A stretch of 64,000 bases of DNA from JAGDMJ01 sp963809695 (GTDB lineage: Bacteria > Bacteroidota > Ignavibacteria > UBA10030 > UBA6906): contig CAWEKI010000009.1 in NCBI GenBank assembly GCA_963809695.1, forward strand, positions 1 to 64,000, in the 5' to 3' direction. A program made the translations under genes and the position numbers. Shown piece by piece: positions 1 to 7,355 of this stretch. A model generated the notes under the pieces. The model made no database searches and was not told the DNA's origin. It saw nothing but the letters and a program-made list of their open reading frames with translations. Every line of letters starts with the position of its first letter. The stretch's first letter is position 1.

Positions 1-506
1 AATGTCGCCAGGCTCTTCATGGAAATCACCGAGCCCTTTTCCGGCTCACCTTTCCTCGTAATCTCATAATCGACTTCATCAACGCTGGTGAACCAGGTGG
101 GTCTGAGAATTGTGTAATCAAGGTCTGAAGCTTCGATCAGATCGGCGGCTTTTCGATATGGACGCAGGACTGGCCTCACCGGGTCGTCATAGATGCCGAT
201 AGAACTGATGAAAATGAGTCTCTTGACCCCCGCTTCATCCATCGTTTTGACGATGATTTTCGCCATCTCTTCCAGATCGCCTGCGAGATTGGCGTAAACG
301 ACATTAATGCCCGTCATCGCTTTCTTCAGATCTCCAGGCTTCAGCGCATCTCCTTCGATTATGCGCCACCCAGGGTCGACGCGACTTTTCAACCGACGGT
401 CACTCCGCAGAAACAAAGTCAACTGAATATCGCTTTCCTTTCTCAACAAATCGATTACGATCCCCGCAATGTTGCCGCTGGCTCCTACGATCAATACGTT
501 TCTCAT
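1..506 (-). CDS. NAD(P)-binding NmrA/atypical SDR protein (3' end cut by window)
   Basis: The first 168 codons are in the window. The N-terminus begins MRNVLIVGASGNIAG, a Rossmann dinucleotide-binding loop (GASGNIAG, close to GxxGxxG) at residues 8-15. It is followed by a segment reading LIFISSIGIY and then DYTILRPTWF, the layout of atypical short-chain dehydrogenases of the NmrA/NAD(P)H-binding type (family knowledge). The substrate cannot be told. The ATG shares one base with the stop codon of the aldo/keto reductase upstream (taATG), so the two genes are translationally adjacent and probably form one redox operon. The C-terminus lies beyond base 1. Confidence 0.8.
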   Translation of the reverse strand, partial: MRNVLIVGASGNIAGIVIDLLRKESDIQLTLFLRSDRRLKSRVDPGWRIIEGDALKPGDLKKAMTGINVVYANLAGDLEEMAKIIVKTMDEAGVKRLIFISSIGIYDDPVRPVLRPYRKAADLIEASDLDYTILRPTWFTSVDEVDYEITRKGEPEKGSVISMKSLAT

Positions 507-1495
507 TACAGCCCCGTTCTTCTTTCCAATTCTTCAGGATAACGATCCCCGGCCACCTTCGTCTTCTCAAGAGCTGAGCTGATTTCATCGAGATCTTGCG
601 GTGTCAATGTGATGCTCGCCGCCCCGATGTTCTCTTCCAACCTGTGCAGCTTGGTCGTACCGGGAATCGGGACGATCCATGGCTTCTGGGCCAGCAGCCA
701 GGCGATGGCGATCTGTGCGGGAGTAGCCTTCTTCTGTTGTGCGATCTCGCTCAGCAAGTCTACCAGCGCTTGATTGGCTTTTCGATTCTCCGCAGTGAAG
801 CGTGGTACAATGTTGCGGAAGTCTCCCTTCTCAAATGTCGTGTTCTCGTCGATCTTGCCAGTGAGAAAGCCCTTCCCGAGCGGACTGAAGGGGACGAAAC
901 CGATGCCGAGTTCTTCAAGCGTTGGGATCACCTCCTCTTCTGGCCTCCTCCACCAGAGCGAATACTCACTCTGAAGCGCTGTGACAGGTTGGACCGCGTG
1001 TGCCCTGCGAATGGTCTTAACCCCCGCCTCCGACATGCCGAAGTGCTTCACTTTGCCTTCCTGAATGAGGTCTTTCACAGCTCCGGCCACATCTTCAATC
1101 GGCACATTCACATCAACGCGGTGCTGATAGAAGAGATCGATCCTATCGGTCTTGAGTCTTTTCAGGGATGCCTCAGCCACTGTCTTTATATGCTCCGGGT
1201 GGCTATCCTGTCCGAGCTGCTTCCCGTTCGGAGCAATGTTGAATCCAAATTTGGTGGCAACTACCACTTTGTCGCGCACAGTTGCCAGGGCCTCTCCAAC
1301 CAATTCCTCATTGGTGAAGGGTCCGTATGCCTCTGCCGTGTCGAAAAAAGTGATGCCACGATCGACAGCGCTCCGGATCAGCGATATCATTTCACGTTTA
1401 TCCGGAACCGTGCCGTAGGCAAAACTCATTCCCATGCAACCCAGCCCGAGGGATGAGACTTCCAGGTTACTCTTTCCAAGTCTGCGTTTTTGCAT
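506..1495 (-). CDS. aldo/keto reductase
   Basis: 329 residues, normal length for the family. Residues near the N-terminus read SLGLGCMGMSF, and further on DTAEAYG (catalytic Asp and Tyr), KFGF (Lys) and YQHRVD (His region), so the AKR tetrad is present. It should reduce aldehydes or ketones with NADPH in the cytosol; the substrate is unknown. I chose the ATG at 1495, not the one four codons upstream, because a GGGAGG ribosome binding site sits at 1500-1505, four bases before it. It is divergent from the AraC regulator at 1658 and one base overlaps the SDR gene downstream. The arrangement resembles regulator/oxidoreductase pairs such as yqhC-yqhD, which is an inference from layout. Confidence 0.92.
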   Translation of the reverse strand: MQKRRLGKSNLEVSSLGLGCMGMSFAYGTVPDKREMISLIRSAVDRGITFFDTAEAYGPFTNEELVGEALATVRDKVVVATKFGFNIAPNGKQLGQDSHPEHIKTVAEASLKRLKTDRIDLFYQHRVDVNVPIEDVAGAVKDLIQEGKVKHFGMSEAGVKTIRRAHAVQPVTALQSEYSLWWRRPEEEVIPTLEELGIGFVPFSPLGKGFLTGKIDENTTFEKGDFRNIVPRFTAENRKANQALVDLLSEIAQQKKATPAQIAIAWLLAQKPWIVPIPGTTKLHRLEENIGAASITLTPQDLDEISSALEKTKVAGDRYPEELERRTGL

Positions 1496-1657
1496 ACTGC
1501 CTCCCACTACATGTTGTCACAGATTTCAAGAATAAATGTACACACCTTCTTCCCGAACGACTATCCCGATTCTCCGCTTTGATTGCCTAATCCTCCATGC
1601 CTGTGGAGTTCTAGGTGACAAAACTCTACATTGGTATGGCTAATAGAAGGAATGACG

Positions 1658-2569
1658 ATGAACCGAACAATTGCGCTATCGACCGAAGATATACTCTCGG
1701 TTGCACTGAGGCATTGTGCTGGTGTAGGCGTGCACACTACAGCTCTGGAAGCTCTCAAGATCGTCCGGCGGGATAGGACAACGGAAGCCTTGCCCACAGT
1801 GTACAGCCCGTGCGTCTGCTTTGTGCTTCAGGGTGAAAAGAATGTGTGGTCCGGGAAGAAGGTTTTTCGCTACAATTCCTCAACCTACCTGGTGAGTTGT
1901 TTGGATATTCCGGCTACATCGCAGGTCGCGGTGGCTACGCCCCAACACCCGTTTGTCTGCCTCATGTTGGAACTGCAGCCCTCGCTCGTCTATGAGATCC
2001 TGCAGGAGACCTCCCCCGTCAGGCCACAGCGTGTTGAGCCCGAGGGCGGGCTCTTTGTGGAGAAGGTGACCCCGGAACTGGCCGGTGCCTTTGCCCGCCT
2101 GGTGCGGACGCTTGAGAGCCCGAAGGACCTGAAGGTGCTTGCCCCTGCCATTATCCGCGAGATCCATTACCGCCTGATGGACTCGCGATTTGGCGCAAGG
2201 GTACAGCTGCTTGGCGTGGTTGGAAGCAAGACACAAAGGATCGGGAAGGTGGTGGAACAGCTGAAGAGAGATTTTGCATCGCCGCTGAAAGTAACCGACC
2301 TTGCCCGCCTGGCGCACATGAGCCCCTCGGCGTTTCATCAGCACTTTCGGGAAGTCACGAATATGAGTCCGCTGCAGTATCAGAAACAGATCAGGCTTCA
2401 GGAAGCAAGGCGACTACTCTTCACTGCGACCACAGATGCAGCAGATGTGGCTTACAAGGTCGGATACGAAAGCCCGTCTCAGTTCAGTCGGGAGTACAGG
2501 CGCCTCTTTGGACAGCCGCCGATGCGGGACATCGAACGGCTTCGTATGCCTGAAGTAACGCGGAATTAA
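1658..2569 (+). CDS. AraC-family transcriptional regulator with AraC_N domain
   Basis: 303 residues. The N-terminal two thirds match the AraC_N ligand-domain style (YSPCVCFVLQGEKNVW, then a YLVSCLDIPATSQV segment). The C-terminal third has two helix-turn-helix motifs: LARLAHMSPSAFHQHFR and DVAYKVGYESPSQFSREYRR. It should bind DNA and switch the divergent aldo/keto reductase/SDR operon, whose promoter must lie in the 162 bases between the two genes. ATG 1658 is preferred over TTG 1631 and ATG 1652 because AGAAGGA at 1645-1651 is well spaced only for 1658. Confidence 0.9.
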   Translation: MNRTIALSTEDILSVALRHCAGVGVHTTALEALKIVRRDRTTEALPTVYSPCVCFVLQGEKNVWSGKKVFRYNSSTYLVSCLDIPATSQVAVATPQHPFVCLMLELQPSLVYEILQETSPVRPQRVEPEGGLFVEKVTPELAGAFARLVRTLESPKDLKVLAPAIIREIHYRLMDSRFGARVQLLGVVGSKTQRIGKVVEQLKRDFASPLKVTDLARLAHMSPSAFHQHFREVTNMSPLQYQKQIRLQEARRLLFTATTDAADVAYKVGYESPSQFSREYRRLFGQPPMRDIERLRMPEVTRN

Positions 2570-2581
2570 GTGCATCCCTCA

Positions 2582-2619
2582 AAGAAAAACCCCGAAGAGC
2601 AACATTCGCACTTCGGGGT
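2582..2619 (-). terminator. intrinsic terminator after tRNA-Asn
   Basis: A 9-bp perfect stem, ACCCCGAAG (2589-2597) with CTTCGGGGT (2611-2619), has a 13-base loop. On the minus strand it is followed by TTTTTCTT. It ends the tRNA-Asn transcript. It lies just after the AraC stop codon and may also act weakly in the other direction, where the T-rich tail is poorer. Confidence 0.85.
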
Positions 2620-2625
2620 CTTTCG

Positions 2626-2697
2626 CTCCGCGAGCAGGACTCGAACCTGCAACCCTGCGGTTAACAGCCGCATGCTCTACCATTGAGCTATCGCGGA
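2626..2697 (-). tRNA. tRNA-Asn (anticodon GTT)
   Basis: Cloverleaf on the minus strand. The 7-bp acceptor stem pairs TCCGCGA (5') with TCGCGGA, and the discriminator is G as usual for bacterial tRNA-Asn. The anticodon loop is CTGTTAA with anticodon GTT at 2663-2665. The T-loop region contains GGTTCGAGTCC. No CCA is encoded. Length is 72 bases. A terminator follows directly, and a promoter is found 120 bases upstream, beyond the half-tRNA copy. Confidence 0.95.
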
Positions 2698-2724
2698 ATA
2701 TGAACAGCTACATCTACTTCCTCT

Positions 2725-2814
2725 GCAATAGCCGCATGTTGAGGGCCGCGCTTCAATCGGCGGCCCGAAATCCCGCCGGTGTTTGGCGGGACTCTACCAT
2801 TGAGCTATCGCGGA
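2725..2814 (-). pseudogene. partial tRNA-Asn copy fused to GC-rich hairpins
   Basis: Bases 2792-2814 repeat the first 23 bases of the neighbouring tRNA-Asn without a mismatch (acceptor 5' strand and D-arm). After that the sequence departs. It forms CCCGCC-loop-GGCGGG and then GGGCCGC-loop-GCGGCCC in place of anticodon and T arms, with no TTCRA T-loop. A second short match to the tRNA (AGCCGCATG) lies at 2730-2738. It cannot fold as a normal tRNA. It sits between a good promoter and the intact gene, so it is probably transcribed as part of the tRNA-Asn precursor. Duplication followed by rearrangement is the simplest origin. Confidence 0.6.
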
Positions 2815-2816
2815 TT

Positions 2817-2845
2817 AATATACGGAAGATGCCGGAAATAGTCAA
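2817..2845 (-). promoter_or_regulatory. sigma70-type promoter for the tRNA-Asn unit
   Basis: Minus strand: TTGACT (2840-2845), 17-base spacer, TATATT (2817-2822). It overlaps the last codons of hisIE. The predicted start is about 2807-2811, just inside the half-tRNA copy. Confidence 0.65.
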
Positions 2846-3486
2846 TTCTCAGCCTTCCTTTTCTGAGACCGGTTCTGCAACTCCTGCGCAACCTCTCCTA
2901 ACCCTACTCCCTCCTGCTCCAGCAAAACCAGGAGGTGATACAACAGATCCGACACCTCCCATGCTATCTCCCCCTTGCTGTGATTCTTCGCCGCAATGAT
3001 CACCTCCCCCGCCTCTTCCCCGACCTTCTTCAAAATGCGGTCGACACCCGAACTGAATAGCTTCGTCGTGTATGATCCCTCGGGCATTTTCTCTTTGCGA
3101 TCATGGATCACCCGCGAAAGCTCGCCCATCACCTGGGCGAAACCAGCCCCCGGCTCGGATTCCTGTTTCAGCTCTCGGTAAAAGCAGCTTCGGTTCCCCG
3201 TGTGACACGCCACCCCGATCTGCTCTGCACGCACGAGCAGCGTATCACCATCACAATCCACCGCAATGCTCTTCACCGCCTGCGTGTGCCCTGAGGTCTC
3301 CCCTTTGTGCCAGAGCTCCTTCCTGCTCCTGCTCCAAAAGTGCGTCTGGCCGGTCTCAATGGTTTTTGCCAGACTCTCTTTGTTCATGTATGCCACCATC
3401 AAGACCTCGCCTGATGTGGCATCCTGCACGACTGCGGGCACGAGCCCGTCGCGATCAAATTTTACTTCCTGAACGTCAACCGTCAT
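2842..3486 (-). CDS. hisIE: bifunctional phosphoribosyl-AMP cyclohydrolase / phosphoribosyl-ATP pyrophosphatase
   Basis: 214 residues. The HisI domain (about 1-115) carries the zinc/catalytic signature WHKGETSGHTQ, then DCDGD and the Cys-containing GVACHTGNRSCF. The HisE domain (about 120-205) carries KVGEEAGEVIIAAKN. Together they perform the second and third steps of histidine synthesis, from PR-ATP to ProFAR. It is the last gene of the operon and overlaps hisF by four bases. No terminator separates it from the tRNA-Asn region, so his transcripts may read into the tRNA and stop at 2589. Confidence 0.97.
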   Translation of the reverse strand: MTVDVQEVKFDRDGLVPAVVQDATSGEVLMVAYMNKESLAKTIETGQTHFWSRSRKELWHKGETSGHTQAVKSIAVDCDGDTLLVRAEQIGVACHTGNRSCFYRELKQESEPGAGFAQVMGELSRVIHDRKEKMPEGSYTTKLFSSGVDRILKKVGEEAGEVIIAAKNHSKGEIAWEVSDLLYHLLVLLEQEGVGLGEVAQELQNRSQKRKAEN

Positions 3487-4241
3487 CGTACGGGCACTCC
3501 TTCTTTTGCGAGATACTGTTTGACCTGAGAAATGGTGAGCGTACGAGAGTGAAACAACGACGCGGCTAACACGGCATCTGCACCACCGTCCGTCAACGCG
3601 GACGCAAAATCCTCCAACCGGCCTGCCCCACCAGAAGCAATAACCGGAATCCTGACGCGAGAAGTGATCGCTTTCAGCAAGTCCACGTCATACCCCGACT
3701 GAGTGCCATCCCTGTCCATGCTTGTCAGAAGTATTTCACCGGCTCCCCGTCTCTCCACCTCCCCGGCCCATTCAAGGCCGTCCCGTTCGGTACGCTCTTT
3801 TCCTCCATAGATATACACATCCCATCCTTGCCGGTTCGCGCTGCGCTTTACATCAATCGCCGCAACCACGCACTGACTGCCGAACCGGTCAGCAGCCTCG
3901 GTGATCAACTCCGGTCTCTGCACGGCCCGCGTGTTGAGGCTCACCCTGTCCGCGCCGGCGTTGAGAAGGACCCTGATATCCTCCGCCGCGCTGATTCCAC
4001 CGCCAACCGTCAACGGGATGAAGATACTATCGGCAACGGCTTCGATGACATGAATCAAACTCTTGCGCTCTTCCTTCGATGCCGTGATGTCCAGGATCGC
4101 CAGCTCGTCCGCTCCCTCATCGTTGTAGTAGCGGGCATGCGCCGCAGGGTCTCCCATGTCTCGAAGCTGCTCGAACTGAACGCCCTTGACGACTTTCCCG
4201 GCCTTGACATCCAGACATGGCACTATGCGTTTCCTCAGCAT
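3483..4241 (-). CDS. hisF: imidazole glycerol phosphate synthase, cyclase subunit
   Basis: 252 residues, a complete TIM barrel. The two catalytic aspartates are seen in the N-terminal PCLDVK motif and in the AAIDVKR motif near residue 130. The phosphate-binding loops LTVGGGIS and ASGGAG are present. It works with HisH (5126-5719): HisH supplies ammonia and HisF forms imidazole glycerol phosphate and AICAR. It overlaps hisIE by four bases and hisA by seven, as in a translationally coupled operon. Confidence 0.97.
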   Translation of the reverse strand: MLRKRIVPCLDVKAGKVVKGVQFEQLRDMGDPAAHARYYNDEGADELAILDITASKEERKSLIHVIEAVADSIFIPLTVGGGISAAEDIRVLLNAGADRVSLNTRAVQRPELITEAADRFGSQCVVAAIDVKRSANRQGWDVYIYGGKERTERDGLEWAGEVERRGAGEILLTSMDRDGTQSGYDVDLLKAITSRVRIPVIASGGAGRLEDFASALTDGGADAVLAASLFHSRTLTISQVKQYLAKEGVPVR

Positions 4242-4966
4242 GATTGCACATCCTCCAGGATCCGGCGCAAATCGATCTTGCCTTCATACAACGCTTTGCC
4301 GATGATCACTCCCGTGATTCCCCGCAAACCCATGCGGGCCACTTCGAGGACATCTTCCTTGCTTGATACACCTCCTGACGCGATGATCCCAAGCCCGGTT
4401 TTCTCCGCAAGCATCCTCAATGTCACAAGGTCAGGTCCGCTCATCATTCCATCCCTGCTGATATCGGTATAGAGAGCTTCTCTGACGCCCATTTCTTCCA
4501 TCTCCTTCGCCATGTCCAGGACGGGACGGTCCGTCACTTCCGTCCACCCTCTTGTCGCGACCTTACCGTTGGAAGCATCCAGCGCCACGATTATTCTGTC
4601 GCCCCCTTCCCGCCGCAGGAGATCTGCCAGGAGCGGCTTGTTCTCGATTGCGATCGTTCCCAAGACCAGCTTGTCCACCCCCGTTCCGAACGCGGCATCA
4701 ATGTCCTCCATGGACCGAAGGCCTCCACCAAACTGCACGCCGACTTTGACTTCCGCCACGATTCTGCGGACAATGTCGACATTTCCCGAAGCGCGTCCGA
4801 ACGCACCGTCAAGGTTCACGATATGGATCTTAGCCGCACCAAGTTCAGCCCAGCGCTTCGCCACAGCAACCGGATCGGAGGAGTATTCAGTTGTTGCATC
4901 GTCTCGCCCTTGGAGGAGACGGACGCATTTGCCATCCTTGAGGTCGATTGCGGGGATGATGTCCAT
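4235..4966 (-). CDS. hisA: ProFAR isomerase (1-(5-phosphoribosyl)-5-[(5-phosphoribosylamino)methylideneamino]imidazole-4-carboxamide isomerase)
   Basis: 243 residues. The catalytic aspartates are in IIPAIDLKDGK and IVALDASNGK, and the phosphate loops are FGGGLRS and ASGGVSS. It is the paralogue of HisF and acts just before it. The reading frame stays open upstream to 5023, but the extra 19 codons encode a repetitive peptide read from a low-complexity repeat and match no HisA N-terminus, so ATG 4966 (MDIIPAIDLKDGK) is chosen. A 159-base gap, the largest in the operon, separates it from hisH. Confidence 0.96.
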   Translation of the reverse strand: MDIIPAIDLKDGKCVRLLQGRDDATTEYSSDPVAVAKRWAELGAAKIHIVNLDGAFGRASGNVDIVRRIVAEVKVGVQFGGGLRSMEDIDAAFGTGVDKLVLGTIAIENKPLLADLLRREGGDRIIVALDASNGKVATRGWTEVTDRPVLDMAKEMEEMGVREALYTDISRDGMMSGPDLVTLRMLAEKTGLGIIASGGVSSKEDVLEVARMGLRGITGVIIGKALYEGKIDLRRILEDVQSC

Positions 4967-4969
4967 AGA

Positions 4970-5016
4970 ATCAGTTCCCAATTCATGGGTTCCCAATTCT
5001 TCATTCATCAGTTCAA
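4970..5016. repeat. low-complexity repeat in the hisH-hisA gap
   Basis: On the minus strand the words GAATTGGGAACC and GAATTGGGAACT recur with a spacer rich in ATGAA. The rest of the gap to 5125 has further ATGAAC/TGAAC words and no ORF or hairpin I trust. A related array (GAACTGGGAACTGAG) sits downstream of nadK at 22185-22224. Confidence 0.5.
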
Positions 5017-5125
5017 AGTTCACGCGTTAGCTGTTCGAATACGTAACGCATGAACGCCTGAACAGCGTACGTATGAACAATGGACGTTGAGTTGGGAATA
5101 TTCGCCTATCATCGTTTGCAGAGCA

Positions 5126-5719
5126 CTATAGCTCCGCAAACCGCTTCAGGATCTGCAGCCCTGCATCCTGGGATTTCTCCGGATGAAACTGCACGCCGAA
5201 TGTATTTCCTATCATTACCGCGGAGGAAAAATCTATACCATAGGATGTCGTTGCAATTGTATAGTCGGATAGCGGGGCATAAAATGAATGCACGAAATAA
5301 TAGCACCCGCCCCCTGACGCCGCATCAAGCAGCTGCTGCCCTGGCGATGCCTTGACATCGTTCCACCCGATGTGCGGCACCTTCACATCGTCGGAGAACT
5401 TCTTCACCTCACCGGGAAGTATATCCAACCCCGGAATGCCGGGAGATTCTTCGCTGGACCGGAAAAGAAGCTGCATGCCGAGACAAATCCCCAGCAGCGG
5501 GGTCCCGCTCCTGATCTGCTGGACCAGCGGCACTCGCAATCCCATGGAATCAATCCGGCGGACGGCCTCACCAAATGCCCCAACCCCCGGAAGCACCACT
5601 TTTTCCGCCTGGGCTATCACCCGTGGGTCATCCGTGATCGTGGCATCATATCCAACCTCAGCGAACCCTCTTCGCACATTCCGCAGATTCCCCATCCCGT
5701 AGTCAACAATCGCGATCAT
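5126..5719 (-). CDS. hisH: imidazole glycerol phosphate synthase, glutaminase subunit
   Basis: 197 residues, a class I glutamine amidotransferase. The nucleophile Cys is in LLGICLGMQLLF, and the His and Glu of the triad are in FGVQFHPEKS. The N-terminus MIAIVDYGMGNLRNV is typical. It delivers ammonia to HisF. It overlaps hisB by four bases and is separated from hisA by the repeat-bearing gap. Confidence 0.97.
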   Translation of the reverse strand: MIAIVDYGMGNLRNVRRGFAEVGYDATITDDPRVIAQAEKVVLPGVGAFGEAVRRIDSMGLRVPLVQQIRSGTPLLGICLGMQLLFRSSEESPGIPGLDILPGEVKKFSDDVKVPHIGWNDVKASPGQQLLDAASGGGCYYFVHSFYAPLSDYTIATTSYGIDFSSAVMIGNTFGVQFHPEKSQDAGLQILKRFAEL

Positions 5720-6300
5720 AGCACACCCTTCGTCGACGGTATCTGATCCTGCATCGTCACCCGGACCGCCTGGCGGAGGGCCCGGCCGAACGATTTGAAG
5801 ATGGCTTCTACCTGATGGTGAGCATTCGTCCCATATAATAGAGCGATATGGATGTTCATTTTCCCTTCGCCAGCGATTGCCTGGAAGAATTCCTTGACAA
5901 GCTCAAGCGAAAAACCGTTGATGCTCTCCCGCGAAAAAGATGCATGAAACACCAGATAGCCCCGGCCGCTCAGGTCGATCACCGTGCGCGCCAGAGCCTC
6001 ATCCATGGCGACAAAAGCGGTCCCGAAGCGTTCGATGCCCCGCTTCTCTCCGAGGGCATCACGGAGCACCTTCCCGAGGCAGATGCCAACATCTTCCACA
6101 AGATGGTGCTCATCGACGTGCAGATCTCCCTTCGCCTTCAGCATCAAATCCACACTACCATGCTTGGCGATATGCGAGAGCATGTGGTCAAAAAACCCGA
6201 GCCCGGTTTCTATCGCATACACCCCCGTGCCATCGAGATTCATCCGCAGGTCGATCGATGTTTCAGTGGTATCCCGGACCACAGAGGATTCTCTGCTCAT
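5716..6300 (-). CDS. hisB: imidazoleglycerol-phosphate dehydratase (monofunctional)
   Basis: 194 residues with the manganese-binding motifs DEHHLVEDVGICLG and NAHHQVEAIFKSFGRALR. The N-terminal HAD phosphatase domain of the enterobacterial fusion is absent, so this protein only dehydrates IGP to imidazole acetol phosphate. The histidinol-phosphate phosphatase step must be encoded elsewhere; no candidate is in this window. Four-base overlaps link it to hisC and hisH. Confidence 0.97.
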   Translation of the reverse strand: MSRESSVVRDTTETSIDLRMNLDGTGVYAIETGLGFFDHMLSHIAKHGSVDLMLKAKGDLHVDEHHLVEDVGICLGKVLRDALGEKRGIERFGTAFVAMDEALARTVIDLSGRGYLVFHASFSRESINGFSLELVKEFFQAIAGEGKMNIHIALLYGTNAHHQVEAIFKSFGRALRQAVRVTMQDQIPSTKGVL

Positions 6301-7355
6301 AGTGCCTCCTGAAGTGCAGTGAGGAATTCACGGTTCTCCTCCGGCTTTCCCACAGTCACACGCAATCCCCGGCCGAGGTTGGGATACGATGAGACGTCCC
6401 GAATCAAAATGCCTTTAGCAAGGAGAGCATCAAAGATCTGTCTGGGGGTCTTCTCCCGGGACTCGAAAAGGATGAAATTCCCTTCGGAGCGATACGCGAT
6501 CAGCGATGGGATGCGAGACAGTTCCTTCAGGACGAATTCCCGCTCACACTTGAGCACTTCGATCCATCCCTTGATCGTTTCCCACCGATCGAGAAGCGTC
6601 TCCATGGCAAGAAGTGAAAAAATGTTGACGCTATATGGGAGCTTCAGCTTGCTCAGTTCTCTGGCAAGCGCGGGAGCGAGCAGTGCATATCCCAACCGCA
6701 GCCCGGCGGCTCCCATGGCTTTGGAGAAGGTCTGCAGCACCACCAACCGGTCGTACTCCTTCAACAGTGACGCATGCGACTCACGCGCGAACTGCACATA
6801 TGCCTCATCCAGAACAACGAGCGCATTGGTCCCCTCGATAATTGCCCGCAACTCGCTCCGCGAAAGAAATGTGCCAGTGGGATTATTGGGAGAACAGATA
6901 ACAACGAGGCGGGCACCTGACTCGTTCGCGGCAGCAATGATCCGTTCTGTGTCAAAGAGAAAAGTACTGGACATAGGCACTTCATGAACTTCAGCAGCCA
7001 ACCCTTGGGCCAGCAGTTTGTAAAGGGTAAATGTGGGCTGGCTGATCACTGCTGCAACTCCCCGTTCGAGCAAGGCGGTAAAGATGAGCTGAAGCAGATC
7101 GTTGGATCCGTTGCCGATGAGGATCCCCTCCGCCTGCCAGCCTGTAAACGCGGCAAGCTTCTCTATCTGCTGCTGCGGAACAAACGGAGGATATCGGGAC
7201 CAGGAAAGAGTCCCCACCCGATGCAGGATTTCGTCCTTGATCTGCTGCGGGAGCTCATACGGGTTCTCGTTCTGATTGAGCTTGATGCGCGCCGGATGCT
7301 GCCTCAGCGTGTATTCTGTGAGCGTCTTGATCTCCTTGCGGATCAATTCTTTCAC
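6297..7355 (-). CDS. hisC: histidinol-phosphate aminotransferase
   Basis: 352 residues, a fold-type I PLP enzyme. The N-terminal substrate region reads KLNQNENPYELP, the PLP lysine is in QTFSKAMGAAGLRLGYAL, and the cofactor Asp/Tyr motif is VVLDEAYVQF. It transaminates imidazole acetol phosphate with glutamate. It overlaps hisD and hisB by four bases each. Confidence 0.97.
   Translation of the reverse strand: MKELIRKEIKTLTEYTLRQHPARIKLNQNENPYELPQQIKDEILHRVGTLSWSRYPPFVPQQQIEKLAAFTGWQAEGILIGNGSNDLLQLIFTALLERGVAAVISQPTFTLYKLLAQGLAAEVHEVPMSSTFLFDTERIIAAANESGARLVVICSPNNPTGTFLSRSELRAIIEGTNALVVLDEAYVQFARESHASLLKEYDRLVVLQTFSKAMGAAGLRLGYALLAPALARELSKLKLPYSVNIFSLLAMETLLDRWETIKGWIEVLKCEREFVLKELSRIPSLIAYRSEGNFILFESREKTPRQIFDALLAKGILIRDVSSYPNLGRGLRVTVGKPEENREFLTALQEAL

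Noticed and set aside
2700..2999. Plus-strand ORF across the half-tRNA and hisIE end
   Set aside because: Overlaps the tRNA copy and the real hisIE frame; composition is not protein-like.
4235..5023. Longer HisA N-terminus from 5023
   Set aside because: The extra residues are encoded by a low-complexity repeat and match no HisA.
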